DNA of 35,713 nucleotides from Candidatus Vogelbacteria bacterium RIFOXYB1_FULL_42_16 (GCA_001823055.1 MHTH01000013.1:1-35713); one strand, 5' to 3'; counted from the first letter of the stretch, positions 25,826-35,713 are shown. The notes: generated by a model not told the origin, from the sequence alone. Translations and numbers: made by a program.

Positions 25826-26201
25826 TGATGCGAAAAAGCTGGAAGAAACGCTTTTCTTCTTTGACCATTATACTGCTATGACGCAAACCTTTCAAATGCA
25901 AACAACCGTGGATAAATAAAAAGAGCAAATGATTTTTAAAATCATGATCAAAATCCGGCGCTTCTTCTTTGGCGCGAACCAGATTGATTAAAATCTCGCC
26001 TTCTTTTTCGGTTAAGGGAAAACTTAAAACATTAGTGGGATAATCATGGTGACGATATTTTTTATTGATCGTTTGTATTTCTGCCGGTTCAACAAAAACT
26101 AGTCCCAATTCATATTTGGGACCCAATATTTTGTCGGCAATAGAAGCAAAAGGGAGTTTAGGAACTCGTTTTTGTTTAAGCCGATTTACGATAGAAAACA
26201 T
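25755..26201 (-). CDS. ybeY: Endoribonuclease YbeY
   Basis: IHGCLHLKGLRH three-His motif, TNVLSFPL; overlaps the ftsA start by 71 bp. Confidence 0.88.
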   Translation of the reverse strand: MFSIVNRLKQKRVPKLPFASIADKILGPKYELGLVFVEPAEIQTINKKYRHHDYPTNVLSFPLTEKEGEILINLVRAKEEAPDFDHDFKNHLLFLFIHGCLHLKGLRHSSIMVKEEKRFFQLFRINVTPNHHRSGYRHGLTPSRRVRI

Positions 26202-26421
26202 CTTTGATTTTGCCGAGTTTGCGCAAGCGTTCGGTTTGGGCGCGTTTGGTCAGGCGTTTCAGAGCGTCGAGTTTTTTCTTGAGCTCGGACTTGGTGCGTT
26301 CGGCGTATTGACTGCCACGGACTTTGCGTAAATTACCGGCGCCGGACACGCGTTTGGAAAAACGGCGCAATAAACTGGTGCTAGTCTCGTTGGCTCCTCG
26401 TTTAACTTCAATTTTAGTCAT
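26176..26421 (-). CDS. rpsU: Ribosomal protein bS21
   Basis: MTKIEVKRGANETSTSLLRRFSKRVSGAGNLRKVR. Confidence 0.9.
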   Translation of the reverse strand: MTKIEVKRGANETSTSLLRRFSKRVSGAGNLRKVRGSQYAERTKSELKKKLDALKRLTKRAQTERLRKLGKIKDVFYRKSA

Positions 26422-26441
26422 AGTGCCAATATGCTAACACG

Positions 26442-27755
26442 CTAGAGGTTCTTTTTCAAGTATTCGGCCAGTTTATCGATTTTGACAGTGTATTGCGAAC
26501 GGTTATCCATATTGCGAACAATGACAGTACTCTCCAAAGCTTCTTTTTGGCCCAAAATAATGGCAAAAGGCACACCCGCTTTTTCAGCCAAGGCTAGTTG
26601 AACTGACAGGGAATCTTTGGCTAGCGACTGAGTAATCGATACTTTGGCTTTGCGCAAGATTTCGATGATTTCAAAACTTTTTTGCTTGGCGTCTTGGCTC
26701 AATTGGATAAAGAAGATTTTTGGTTTTTTAACAATTCGGGGGGTCAATTTGGCGTATTCTTCTTGCATCAAGACTCGGTCGACGCCGATCGCGCCACCGG
26801 TCGCCGGCACGTCTTTTTTGCCGGTCAGGACTTTGGCCAGATAGTCGTAACGACCACCGCCAGCTAGAGATAAGGTCGAATTGCTTTCCACCCCATCTTC
26901 GGCGACAGTTTTTTTATTACTAACGATTTCAAAAACAGTGCGAGAATAATAATCCAGACCGCGCACTAGATTGCTGTTGATTTCGTAAGAAATACCGAAC
27001 GAATCGAGATATTCCAAGACTTCTTTAAAATGTGCCTTACAGGGGGCGCATAAATAAGCGACTGATTCTGGCGCGTTTTGCTTGACCTCTTGGCAATGCG
27101 GATTTTTACAATCGAGCAAGCGCAAAGGATTGGTTTTCAAGCGTTCGCGACAATCGGCGCAGATACCTTTTAAATGTTTTTTGTAATAATTGACCAATTC
27201 CCGACGGTAAGAGTTGCGACAATCACTGTCGCCGATGCTGTTGATTTGGACCGAGATATCTTTCAGACCGGCCTCCTTTAAAATCGTATAGAGGATCATA
27301 ATGACCATGGCATCAGCTACACTTTTTTTGGTGCCGATGACTTCCAGATTGAATTGGTAGAATTGACGCCAGCGTCCTTTTTGCGGATTGTCATGACGAA
27401 AAACTGGTCCATAATTGAAAAGCATCACCGGTTGAGGCCAGCTTTGCATGCCGTGTTCGAAATAAGCGCGCATGACACCGGCAGTGGTTTCCGGTCGCAG
27501 GGCTAAATGATCACCACCTTTGGTTTTGATCGTGTACATTTCTTTGGTCACAATATCGGAATTTTCACCGACACTGCGATTGAAAAGTTCTTCTTTTTCC
27601 AACATGGTGGTCTCGATTGGTTGAAAACCGTAATACATGGAAATCTCGGCCGCTTTTTCCATAAAACCTTGGAGATGGAAAAAATCATTGCCGATCAAAT
27701 CGCGCATGCCCTTGGGTGACTTTAAGAGTTCTTCTTTATTTTTAGTTTTTTTCAT
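26442..27755 (-). CDS. hisS: Histidyl-tRNA synthetase
   Basis: PKGMRDLIGNDF, LRPETTAGVMRAYFEHG, LVRGLDYYSRTVFEIV; start chosen at MKKTKNKEELL. Confidence 0.96.
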   Translation of the reverse strand: MKKTKNKEELLKSPKGMRDLIGNDFFHLQGFMEKAAEISMYYGFQPIETTMLEKEELFNRSVGENSDIVTKEMYTIKTKGGDHLALRPETTAGVMRAYFEHGMQSWPQPVMLFNYGPVFRHDNPQKGRWRQFYQFNLEVIGTKKSVADAMVIMILYTILKEAGLKDISVQINSIGDSDCRNSYRRELVNYYKKHLKGICADCRERLKTNPLRLLDCKNPHCQEVKQNAPESVAYLCAPCKAHFKEVLEYLDSFGISYEINSNLVRGLDYYSRTVFEIVSNKKTVAEDGVESNSTLSLAGGGRYDYLAKVLTGKKDVPATGGAIGVDRVLMQEEYAKLTPRIVKKPKIFFIQLSQDAKQKSFEIIEILRKAKVSITQSLAKDSLSVQLALAEKAGVPFAIILGQKEALESTVIVRNMDNRSQYTVKIDKLAEYLKKNL

Positions 27756-27780
27756 ATTAATTTTTGAAAATTTGGGCGGG

Positions 27781-28437
27781 TTAATTTGTTTGACTGAAAT
27801 TGCCGGGCATAAAACCAAGTTTAGTGGGCGGTAACAGGCGAAGCAAAGCTCGGCCCTTCATGAACTTCATTTTGACTGGTCCCCAGCGACGCGAATCATA
27901 GCTGACTTCACGGTTGTCGCCGATTAAAAAATATTCATCAGCTCCCAGTTTGGTCGGCATGGCTTCGGTCAAAGTTAGGCCGTTGGCATAAGGCTCATCC
28001 AAAATAAAAACTTGTCCAGTCGATTTGGTAATGGTGACTTGATTGTTTTTGATGCTGATTGTTTCGCCCGGTAGACCGATAATTCGTTTGATAAAAAACA
28101 TCGACGGACTTTTAGGATAGCGAAAAATTGCCACCTCGCCTCGCTTCGGTGAGCGGAGGTAATAAGACAATTCATCGACGATCAAATACTCTTTATCATG
28201 AAAAGTCGGGTCCATCGAGGCGCCGGAGACAATAAAGGGTTGAGCGATAAAAGTGCGAATAGGCAAAACAATCGCCGCGGTGATAACGGCAAATTTAACG
28301 ATTTCCCAAAAAGATAGTTTGGAGCTGGATTTTGCTTGCTCGCCTGAATTCGGTGTAGCTGAAGTTTGGCTGGAGGTGTTTTTGACGGTAGTTTGAGACG
28401 AATTTTCGCTTGATTGAGCGCTATTTTCAGGTTCCAT
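27781..28437 (-). CDS. lepB: Signal peptidase I
   Basis: SGASMDPTFHDKEYLIVDEL, KRIIGLPGETISI, GDNREVSYDSRRWGPV. Confidence 0.95.
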   Translation of the reverse strand: MEPENSAQSSENSSQTTVKNTSSQTSATPNSGEQAKSSSKLSFWEIVKFAVITAAIVLPIRTFIAQPFIVSGASMDPTFHDKEYLIVDELSYYLRSPKRGEVAIFRYPKSPSMFFIKRIIGLPGETISIKNNQVTITKSTGQVFILDEPYANGLTLTEAMPTKLGADEYFLIGDNREVSYDSRRWGPVKMKFMKGRALLRLLPPTKLGFMPGNFSQTN

Positions 28438-28519
28438 GGAGTAATTTTACTATAGTTTTTGAGCTTGTGCAAATAAGGGTGTTTTGGCTGGTTTTGTCAT
28501 GTATGTTAAGCTTATTTAT

Positions 28520-29158
28520 ATGTCATATATTATTGTGGGTTTGGGAAATCCGGGTGAGGAATACGAAGCCACTCGGCATAATGCCGGGCGGATGGTAGTG
28601 GAGGCTTGGGCTAAAAAATATCAGGCCGAGGAAGATTTGAGCGACTGGAAATTTGATAAACTTTTGAATGCTCAAAAAAGCAGTGGTGAAGTTTTCCCCG
28701 AATTGTTGTCTGGTAAGAAAAATAAAAAAGGCGAAAAAGTATTGGCGCTTCTGCCGGAGACTTTTATGAATAATTCGGGCAAAGCTCTGCGTGATAAAAT
28801 AAAGGGGCCGAAAATGGCGGAGAAATTAGTAGTGGTGCATGATGATCTCGATTTGCCACTTGGTTCGATGAAAATTGTCTTCAATCGCGGTTCTGGTGGC
28901 CACAAGGGTCTAGAGTCGATTATCAAAGCGCTGAAAACGCAGGCTTTTGTCAGAGTGCGGTTGGGTGTGTGCCCAACGACGCCAACCGGTAAACTTAAAA
29001 AACCGGTGGGGGAGAAATTGATTGATTTTATTGTGGGTGAATTTAAACCGGATGAACTAAAAGTTTTTAAGAAAGTGACTAAACAAGCAGTGGAAGCGCT
29101 GGATTTGATTGTCGGTGAGGGGAGAGAAAAGGCCATGGGGGAAGTGAATAGTAGATGA
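28520..29158 (+). CDS. pth: Peptidyl-tRNA hydrolase
   Basis: MSYIIVGLGNPGEEYEATRHNAGR, TFMNNSGKAL, VVHDDLDLPLGSMKIVFNRGSGGHKGLESI. Confidence 0.96.
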   Translation: MSYIIVGLGNPGEEYEATRHNAGRMVVEAWAKKYQAEEDLSDWKFDKLLNAQKSSGEVFPELLSGKKNKKGEKVLALLPETFMNNSGKALRDKIKGPKMAEKLVVVHDDLDLPLGSMKIVFNRGSGGHKGLESIIKALKTQAFVRVRLGVCPTTPTGKLKKPVGEKLIDFIVGEFKPDELKVFKKVTKQAVEALDLIVGEGREKAMGEVNSR

Positions 29159-29237
29159 TAGCTTTTAGGTTTTAGGTGATAGAAAAAAACGAGGATGACA
29201 ATACAAAATTTTAAAATTAAAAGTTAAAAATAAAAAT

Positions 29238-29777
29238 ATGAAAAAGATAATGATCGTTGCTGTCGTTATTGTGTTTGTTAGTGTTGGAGCTTACTTTTTT
29301 AAAGACAAAGAAAGTAAAAATAAATCAGAGATTTCTGTAGAAGTGACGAATGTGTCAAACGAACAATTAACAGATAATTGGAAAACTTTTATTAATTCTC
29401 ATGATGGGTATTCTTTTAAATATCCAGAAAAAATGGGATCACCAGTTATAAATGGATATTCGGAACTCAGTTCTTTTGGTTTTAAAATTTCCAGTGATTT
29501 TGCTGGAATGGCACCTAATTTTGCCACCATCTATATTTTTAATGGTTCGATAGATAAAGCTATTGCTTCGTATAAAAAAATCGATAGTAATGGTAGAATA
29601 TATAAGGGTACAGAAGATATTATCATCGGTGGTAAAAAGGGAAGAATATTAAATTGGACATTTTCTTCCGATAACTCTAAACTCATACGTTCTTCTTATT
29701 TTGTTGAGTATCAAACCGGAAAAACCCTAATGATATATGGATCTAAAGAATTTTTAACCACGATCAAGTTTTTGTGA
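29238..29777 (+). CDS. Secreted or membrane-anchored hypothetical protein, PsbP-like
   Basis: N-terminal TM/signal; WKTFINSHDGYSFKYPEKMGSP. Confidence 0.65.
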   Translation: MKKIMIVAVVIVFVSVGAYFFKDKESKNKSEISVEVTNVSNEQLTDNWKTFINSHDGYSFKYPEKMGSPVINGYSELSSFGFKISSDFAGMAPNFATIYIFNGSIDKAIASYKKIDSNGRIYKGTEDIIIGGKKGRILNWTFSSDNSKLIRSSYFVEYQTGKTLMIYGSKEFLTTIKFL

Positions 29778-29850
29778 ATGTAAATTTTAAAGTTAAAAGT
29801 TGAAAATATAGATTAAAAATTTACATAAGTTAAACATATGGGGAGCTAAT

Positions 29851-29880
29851 CAAAAAATCCGCCAGTTGGCGGATTTTTTG
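29851..29880. terminator. Bidirectional terminator hairpin
   Basis: CAAAAAATCCGCCA-GT-TGGCGGATTTTTTG. Confidence 0.92.
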
Positions 29881-29896
29881 AGGGTTAAACTTACAA

Positions 29897-30042
29897 ATTT
29901 TGAATTACAAGAACTCGTTGAGGCAGAAACTTTTTAGGGGGTCGTGAGGTTGTCGAACCGAACGCTTCAGGATTTTTCAAGCTTCGAAAAATCCGTACCC
30001 TAAAAAGTTTGCTGGTGATAAAGAGTTTTTGCAATTCAAAAT
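29897..30042 (-). repeat. Structured repeat copy C (reverse orientation)
   Basis: Reverse complement carries TTTTTAGGGTACGGATTTTTCGAAGCTTGAAAAATCCTGAAGCGTTCGGTTCGACAACCTCACGACCCCCTAAAAA; outer arms ATTTTGAATTACAAGAACTC/GAGTTTTTGCAATTCAAAAT. Confidence 0.95.
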
Positions 30043-30048
30043 TATCAA

Positions 30049-31209
30049 TTATTTCCCTTCCTCCTTTTTTTCTCCCACTTCCGGCAGGGTAATCGCGCCG
30101 AAAGACAAAGTCATTTTCTGATTCCTGGGTTCGAACAAGTTGATGGTAAAAGTATAAGTCTTGCCTAGTTCCAAAGTTTTGCGCAATTCTTCTTCGGTTT
30201 TGAATTCGGAAATGTGAACCAAACCGGCTACGCCTTCTTCGATGCTAATCAACGCACCGTGTTTATTGTATTTAATCACGACCCCTTTGACAATTTCACC
30301 GCGTTTGTATTTCTTTTCCGCTTCGGACCATGGATTGGTCTTTAAGGCTTTGATCGACAGGGAAATCTTATCGTCTTTAATTTCAATAATTTTGGCCTTG
30401 ACCTTTTCGCCTACCTTGAAAACATCGCGCGGATTTTCGACTAGCGACCAATCGATTTCGGAAATGTGAACCAAGCCTTCCAAGCCATCTTCAACTTTAA
30501 TGAAGATACCGAAATCAACGGCGCCAGTCACTTCACCGTCGACAATGTCGCCGAGGGAATATTTTTCAATCAAAGTTTTCTTGGCTTTATTATCCTGATT
30601 TTTTTCCGAGAAAATTAATTTATTTTCGCGTGGGTCGGCGGTAATAATCGAGACTGATAACATTTTACCGACTAATTTTTTCAATTCATCGGCAATCTTG
30701 TCTTTATCACCATCGGTGACGCGCGGATAATGGTCGGCTTTTAGTTGAGAAGCGGGGATAAAACCGTCGATGCCTTGCCATTCCATAATCAAACCGCCCT
30801 TGTTGGCATCTTTGACCATAACATCAAAAACCGCTTTGCTTTTGATCGCTTTTTCGGCGTCACTCCAGACCAAGGCTTGCTTGGCTTCTTTTAGTGACAG
30901 CTCAAAATAGCCCTCCTCGCCTTCTAGAGCGACGACTTTGGCAGTTACCAAATCTCCGATATTAACCTTTTTTATGACATCGCGAGCGTTTAGATATTCG
31001 CGACCGAAAATAATACCAGTGCCAAAAGGAATGATTTCGACATACAAAGACATCTTTTCCTTGGCAATTACTCGACCTTCGACTAACGCTCCCACATCAG
31101 GCAGAGCGGAAGAATTCTTGGTGACTTCTTCCATGGTAGCGCGAACCGCGACTTTACCGACGCCACCGACCGCTTCCTCGTTTTCAATTTCTACTAATTT
31201 TTGATTATC
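30049..31209 (-). CDS. rpsA: Ribosomal protein bS1-like, multiple S1 domains
   Basis: Repeated S1 motifs (GDIVDGEVTGAVDFGIFIKVEDGLEGLVHISEIDW); start at MDNQKL (track start 31224). Confidence 0.92.
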   Translation of the reverse strand, partial: DNQKLVEIENEEAVGGVGKVAVRATMEEVTKNSSALPDVGALVEGRVIAKEKMSLYVEIIPFGTGIIFGREYLNARDVIKKVNIGDLVTAKVVALEGEEGYFELSLKEAKQALVWSDAEKAIKSKAVFDVMVKDANKGGLIMEWQGIDGFIPASQLKADHYPRVTDGDKDKIADELKKLVGKMLSVSIITADPRENKLIFSEKNQDNKAKKTLIEKYSLGDIVDGEVTGAVDFGIFIKVEDGLEGLVHISEIDWSLVENPRDVFKVGEKVKAKIIEIKDDKISLSIKALKTNPWSEAEKKYKRGEIVKGVVIKYNKHGALISIEEGVAGLVHISEFKTEEELRKTLELGKTYTFTINLFEPRNQKMTLSFGAITLPEVGEKKEEGK

Positions 31210-31394
31210 CATAAAATAACACATTTAGCCCGTCTTTAGACGAACACTGGAGTCGATTTCAGGGCTTCGGAGAGGGCTTTTAAGGGCGCTTGATCCGGGC
31301 CGAGAGATTTTTCCCACAGTCCTTATAATGTGGTAGAGTATATAACGAAAAAAAGATTTTGCAAACCAAGGTTATTTTGGTATAATAAGGTAGA

Positions 31395-31525
31395 AAATAT
31401 GACAGTTTTCTCGCTGATCTAATTTTTAGGGTACGGATTTTTTGAAGCTTAAAAAATCCTGAAACGCTCGTTTCGTCAAACTCGCGACCCCCTAAAAATC
31501 AATCAGCTCAAAAATCTTTTCATTT
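31395..31525 (+). repeat. Structured repeat copy D
   Basis: ATTTTTAGGGTACGGATTTTTTGAAGCTTAAAAAATCCTGAAACGCTCGTTTCGTCAAACTCGCGACCCCCTAAAAAT, GCTGAT/ATCAGC flanks; outer ends approximate. Confidence 0.92.
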
Positions 31526-31561
31526 TTCTGCCAATTTAAAATTTACTTAATAGGGTAAACC

Positions 31562-32185
31562 ATGATCATCAATTATTTCGGACAGGCTTTTATCAAGGCG
31601 CAATTTGGCGACACGGTCGTGGCCTTTAATCCGGTCGCTAAAGAATCCGAGGCCAAGGTCACTCGTTTTGGCGCCGATTTGTGTCTGATTGCCTCTAATG
31701 TGCCGGAAGCCAATGGTCTGGATTCTGTTACCTATGCCAACAAAACGCCTTTTGTCATTGATGGTCCGGGCGAATATGAAAAAACTGGTATTTTTGTGCG
31801 GGGTATTGCCTCGGGCGGAGTTGATGGCTCGGTCAATACTATTTATACGATGACTTTGGATGGGATCAATATCTGTCATCTAGGTTTGCTAAAGGATCCC
31901 AAATTGCCGGATGAGGCCGTGGAAGATATTGGTTCAGTCGATATTCTTTTTGTGCCGATCGGCGGAGGTCAAGTTCTCGAGCCAAAAGAAGCGGCCAAGG
32001 TGGTCGCTGGTTTGGAGCCGAGCGTGATTGTGCCAGTGATGTATGACGACAATCCCGAAGCGCTAAAAATTTTTCTCAAAGAAGCCAGCGATGGCAAGGA
32101 AACAACTGTCGACAAATTGACCGTCAAACGCAAAGATTTGGATGGTAAAGTTGGTGAGGTTATAATCATCAAAGCCGATATCTAA
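31562..32185 (+). CDS. Metallo-beta-lactamase-fold protein lacking the canonical HxHxDH motif
   Basis: IINYFGQAFIKAQFG..FVIDGPGEYEKTGIFVRGI..DILFVPIGGGQVLEPKEAAKVVAGLEPSVIVPVMY. Confidence 0.82.
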   Translation: MIINYFGQAFIKAQFGDTVVAFNPVAKESEAKVTRFGADLCLIASNVPEANGLDSVTYANKTPFVIDGPGEYEKTGIFVRGIASGGVDGSVNTIYTMTLDGINICHLGLLKDPKLPDEAVEDIGSVDILFVPIGGGQVLEPKEAAKVVAGLEPSVIVPVMYDDNPEALKIFLKEASDGKETTVDKLTVKRKDLDGKVGEVIIIKADI

Positions 32186-32190
32186 TTTTT

Positions 32191-32493
32191 ATGAGTCTTC
32201 AAGAAACAATTATTCGTTGGCAAGGAAAAAATGACGCTGACAAAAAAAACTTGGCCGTTGGGCTGGCGATTTTTGGCACCGGATTGATTTTTATTGTTTG
32301 GGCGGTTTTTTTTATGATTGATATCAATCGCCCAGCTCCGGCGCCAGCACCAAAAGAAACGGCTCCAGTCGCGGTCATCGATCAAAGATCTACTTGGCAA
32401 AAGGTTTCCGAGGGTTTGACTGACACGACCGATTCAATTTTACACGGGGCAAGAGTTATGCTGGAAAGAACCGGTCTCTTTAAAAATAATTAA
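32191..32493 (+). CDS. Small single-TM hypothetical protein
   Basis: Intact ORF between the MBL gene and gyr[26 protein letters not shown]. Confidence 0.65.
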   Translation: MSLQETIIRWQGKNDADKKNLAVGLAIFGTGLIFIVWAVFFMIDINRPAPAPAPKETAPVAVIDQRSTWQKVSEGLTDTTDSILHGARVMLERTGLFKNN

Positions 32494-32498
32494 CGACT

Positions 32499-34982
32499 AT
32501 GGCTAAAAAAACAGATCAACCGGCAAAACCGGAAAAAATAGAGAAAATTTTCGCCGAGGGCGAAGAGCGGATTCAAGCGATCAATATTGTTTCGGAAATG
32601 CGCGAGTCCTATCTCGATTATTCTATGTCCGTCATTGTTGGTCGGGCCTTGCCTGATGTCCGCGATGGCTTGAAACCGGTTCATCGACGAATTTTGTTTT
32701 CCATGAATGAGCTCGGTTTGACCGCCAGCAGTAAATTTCGCAAATCAGCGACGGTAGTGGGCGATGTTTTAGGTAAATATCATCCTCATGGTGATTCGGC
32801 TTGTTATGATGCCATGGTCCGAATGGCTCAAGATTTTGCCATGCGTTACCCGCTAATTGCTGGCCAAGGAAATTTTGGTTCGATCGATGGGGATAGTGCG
32901 GCGGCGATGCGTTACACCGAAGCAAAAATGTCGCGCTTGTCGGCGGAATTGTTGCGCGATATTGAAAAAGAGACCGTTGATTTTACTCCCAACTATGATG
33001 GCACCAGACAAGAGCCGTCGGTTTTGCCGAGTGTCGTGCCCAACTTGCTTTTAAATGGTGCTATGGGCATTGCCGTCGGTATGGCCACCAAGATTCCTCC
33101 ACACAATTTGACCGAATTGATGGATGCTTTGGCACATTTAGCTGATCATCCGGAGGCGACCACTGAAGATTTATTGGCTTATGTTAAAGGTCCCGATTTT
33201 CCGACCGGTGGTTTGGTTTTTAATCAAGAAGATATTCGTCATGCTTATGCCACCGGTCGGGGTGGAGTGCTGATCAGAGGAGAAGCGGAAATTGTCGAAA
33301 ACAAAGCCGGCAATTTTCAGATCATCATTTCCTCGATTCCTTATCAGGTCAACAAATCGGAATTAATCGTCAAAATCGCTGATTTGGTGCGGGATAAAAA
33401 GATCGAAGGCATCCGCGACATTCGCGATGAATCGACTCGCGACATTCGCGTGGCCATTGATCTGAAAACTGGCGCTCATCCGCAGAAAATTTTAAATGCA
33501 TTATATAAACATACTGATCTGGAGACCACTTTCAATTACAACATGTTGACTTTGGTAGAAGGCGTACCAAAACTTTTACCTTTGCGTTCGATTTTGGAAG
33601 AATTTATCGGCCATCGGCAGGTGATCATCACTCGGCGGACTAAATACGATCTGCGTAAAGCCGAAGAACGGGCGCATATTTTGGAAGGCTTGAAAAAAGC
33701 CCTTGATCATATCGATGAGATTATCAAGCTGATTAAAAAATCCAAAGATACCGACGAAGCCAAAGCCAATTTGATGAAGACTTTCAAGTTTTCTGATTTG
33801 CAAGCCGTGGCCATTTTGGAAATGCGTTTGCAAAAACTGGCTGGCCTCGAACGTCAGAAAATCGAAGACGAATTGAAAGAAAAATTGGCTTTAATCAAAG
33901 ACTTGAAAGCAATCTTGGCTGATCCAAAAAAAGTGTTGGCCATCAGCAAACAGGAATTTTTGGAAATCAAGGAAAAATATGGCGATGCGCGTCGGACCAA
34001 AGTAATCAAAGGCGGAGCCAAAGAAATCAATCTGGAAGATCTGGTACCGGAAAAAGAAGATGTGCTAGTTTTGACCGCCGGCGGTTATATCAAACGCACC
34101 GATCCGAGCGAATATCGGGCTCAACGCCGAGGTGGAGTGGGCGTGATTGATTTGAATATGAAAGAAGAAGATTTCGTCACGACCTTACTGACCGCCAATA
34201 CTCACGACGACCTGCTTTTCTTCACCAATCGGGGTAAGGCTTACCAAATCAAAATGTATGATGTGCCAGAAGGCAAACGTGCGACTCGGGGCAAGTCAAT
34301 TATGAATTTTTTGTCGCTGACCGATGATGAAAAAGTGACTAGTATTTTACCGATGCCAAAAGTCTTGAAAGATGTGAAATTCTCGCTCTTGATGGTGACC
34401 AAAGACGGTGATGTCAAAAAAGTCTCGGCTGACAGTTTCCGAGATGTTCGCCGGAGTGGCATTATCGCTATTAAACTTGGTGATGGCGATTTGTTGTTGT
34501 CGGTTTGCGCGGTGGCCAAGGGCGACCAAATGATTTTGACCGCGCAATCGGGTCAATCGATTCGGTTTAAAGAGTCTGATGTGCGGGAAATGGGCCGAGC
34601 GGCCGGTGGCATTCGCGGTATGAAATTGAAAAAAGGCGATTTTATTGTCGGCGCCGATTGTATTCCGGCCTCTCTCAAAGAAGGTAGTTTGTTGGTGATG
34701 ACCGATACTGGCCACGGCAAGCGGACTCTGCTGAAAGAATTTAAAGATCAGAAGCGTGGTGGTTCGGGCGTCAAAGCGGTCAATATTACCAAGAAAACCG
34801 GTCCGCTAATGGTCAGTAAAGTCATTGATGGCACCCAACAGGAAATCATTGCCATTTCCAAGCAAGGTCAAATTATTCGCACCAACATCGACGAGATTCC
34901 GACTATTGGTCGAGCGACCCAAGGCGTGCGCATTATGAAATTGAAAGAAGGGGATGGGATTGCTTCGCTCACTTGTTTGTAA
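32499..34982 (+). CDS. gyrA: DNA gyrase subunit A
   Basis: [55 protein letters not shown]-terminal GyrA beta-pinwheel repeats. Confidence 0.97.
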   Translation: MAKKTDQPAKPEKIEKIFAEGEERIQAINIVSEMRESYLDYSMSVIVGRALPDVRDGLKPVHRRILFSMNELGLTASSKFRKSATVVGDVLGKYHPHGDSACYDAMVRMAQDFAMRYPLIAGQGNFGSIDGDSAAAMRYTEAKMSRLSAELLRDIEKETVDFTPNYDGTRQEPSVLPSVVPNLLLNGAMGIAVGMATKIPPHNLTELMDALAHLADHPEATTEDLLAYVKGPDFPTGGLVFNQEDIRHAYATGRGGVLIRGEAEIVENKAGNFQIIISSIPYQVNKSELIVKIADLVRDKKIEGIRDIRDESTRDIRVAIDLKTGAHPQKILNALYKHTDLETTFNYNMLTLVEGVPKLLPLRSILEEFIGHRQVIITRRTKYDLRKAEERAHILEGLKKALDHIDEIIKLIKKSKDTDEAKANLMKTFKFSDLQAVAILEMRLQKLAGLERQKIEDELKEKLALIKDLKAILADPKKVLAISKQEFLEIKEKYGDARRTKVIKGGAKEINLEDLVPEKEDVLVLTAGGYIKRTDPSEYRAQRRGGVGVIDLNMKEEDFVTTLLTANTHDDLLFFTNRGKAYQIKMYDVPEGKRATRGKSIMNFLSLTDDEKVTSILPMPKVLKDVKFSLLMVTKDGDVKKVSADSFRDVRRSGIIAIKLGDGDLLLSVCAVAKGDQMILTAQSGQSIRFKESDVREMGRAAGGIRGMKLKKGDFIVGADCIPASLKEGSLLVMTDTGHGKRTLLKEFKDQKRGGSGVKAVNITKKTGPLMVSKVIDGTQQEIIAISKQGQIIRTNIDEIPTIGRATQGVRIMKLKEGDGIASLTCL

Positions 34983-34994
34983 TAGAGATTAATA

Positions 34995-35032
34995 ATTCGC
35001 CCATATTTTTGCTTCGCAAAATGTGGGCGAAT
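34995..35032. terminator. Hairpin terminator after gyrA
   Basis: ATTCGCCCATATTTTTGC-TTC-GCAAAATGTGGGCGAAT. Confidence 0.85.
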
Positions 35033-35080
35033 GTTAGTTTTACACTTTGAGCTTTGAGTTTTGCACTGTATAATAAAATC

Positions 35081-35632
35081 ATGTCTTTTGCTGATCCTGA
35101 AAGTATCGTTGCCAATTTTGGTCTAGTGGCCGGTCAAGAGATCGCTGATTTTGGTTCGGGCATCGGTCCCTATGCTTTGGCTTGCGCTAAAATTGTCGGT
35201 CAAACCGGCAAGGTTTATGCGGTGGACATTCAAAAAGATATTTTAGAGCGCCTAAAAAACGATGCCCAAAAACTCGGTCTCAATAATGTTGAAATTATCT
35301 GGGGCGATATTGAAAGCGCTGGTGGTGTTAAATTGAAAGATGAATCACTCGATGCGATTATTTTAGCCAACGCTCTTTTTCAAGCCGAAGATAAAGTTGG
35401 AGTGGTCAAAGAAATGCATCGTCTATTGCGAACGCGTGGACGAGTCTTTCTGATCGATTGGCGAGATTCTTTCGGTGGTTTGGGTCCCAAGCCGACCGAT
35501 GTCTTGGTGCCAGAAAAAGCCGAAGAACTTTTTAGCACCAATGGTTTTGAAAAAATCAATTCATTGGCCGGCGAATTTTCGGCTGGCGATCATCATTATG
35601 GTCTAATTTTTTCTAAACACGGACAAATATGA
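35081..35632 (+). CDS. Class I SAM-dependent methyltransferase
   Basis: GQEIADFGSGIGPYALACAKIVGQTGKVYAVDIQKDILERL; start revised from 35054. Confidence 0.9.
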   Translation: MSFADPESIVANFGLVAGQEIADFGSGIGPYALACAKIVGQTGKVYAVDIQKDILERLKNDAQKLGLNNVEIIWGDIESAGGVKLKDESLDAIILANALFQAEDKVGVVKEMHRLLRTRGRVFLIDWRDSFGGLGPKPTDVLVPEKAEELFSTNGFEKINSLAGEFSAGDHHYGLIFSKHGQI

Positions 35633-35713
35633 AAAATCTAAATCCTTTTCAAGCGATTCTTTTAGTTGTCTTTGGCTTTGCCGCCATCATCGCCGTTTTA
35701 GTTTTTGGCGGTT
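35629..35713 (+). CDS. N-terminal part of a membrane protein (MKNLNPFQAILLVVFGFAAIIAVLVFGG...), runs off the window
   Basis: ATGA overlap with the preceding methyltransferase stop. Confidence 0.6.
   Translation, partial: MKNLNPFQAILLVVFGFAAIIAVLVFGG

Noticed and set aside
31236-31322. 28-codon open frame upstream of rpsA on the minus strand (GLWEKSLGPDQAPLKALSEALKSTPVFV*)
   Set aside because: No ATG/GTG/TTG start and very short; could be a gene remnant or simply the rpsA leader, not supportable as a CDS.
32632-34715. Minus-strand ORFs opposite gyrA
   Set aside because: Antisense shadow frames of a highly conserved + strand gene.
1-35713. CRISPR array
   Set aside because: No regularly spaced direct repeats with unique spacers; repeats seen are dispersed hairpins kilobases apart.

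Overview
The window looks like a compact Patescibacteria/CPR-type chromosome segment (inferred from gene content; no taxonomy search was possible). Core genes: an RNase P RNA, an O-antigen-ligase-like TPR protein, murJ, lepA, a FtsB/DivIC-like gene, valS, tsaD, trxB-like, ftsZ, ftsA, ybeY, rpsU, hisS, lepB, pth, rpsA, gyrA and six intact tRNAs. An accessory block at about 16.6-21.05 kb carries a TdeIII-like restriction endonuclease, a DNA methyltransferase, a LexA-like S24 repressor and a divergent cluster of small proteins. The most unusual content is non-coding. (1) A four-copy, 130-146 bp intergenic element folds as a three-way junction with strict linkers and extensive compensatory base changes. 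(2) A two-copy, 116-117 bp imperfect hairpin element sits exactly at gene start codons, flanked by ATG-containing direct repeats resembling target-site duplications. (3) The RNase P RNA carries a ~138-nt extended hairpin in place of the expected P15-P17 region; its end shares 23/27 nt with an intergenic fragment downstream of lepA. (4) Several gene-end 'fossils' are present: a diverged lepA 5' end, a tRNA-Gly pseudogene interrupted by an intact tRNA-Gly, and tRNA-Ser 3' fragments. Some of these are interrupted by GC-rich micro-hairpins.
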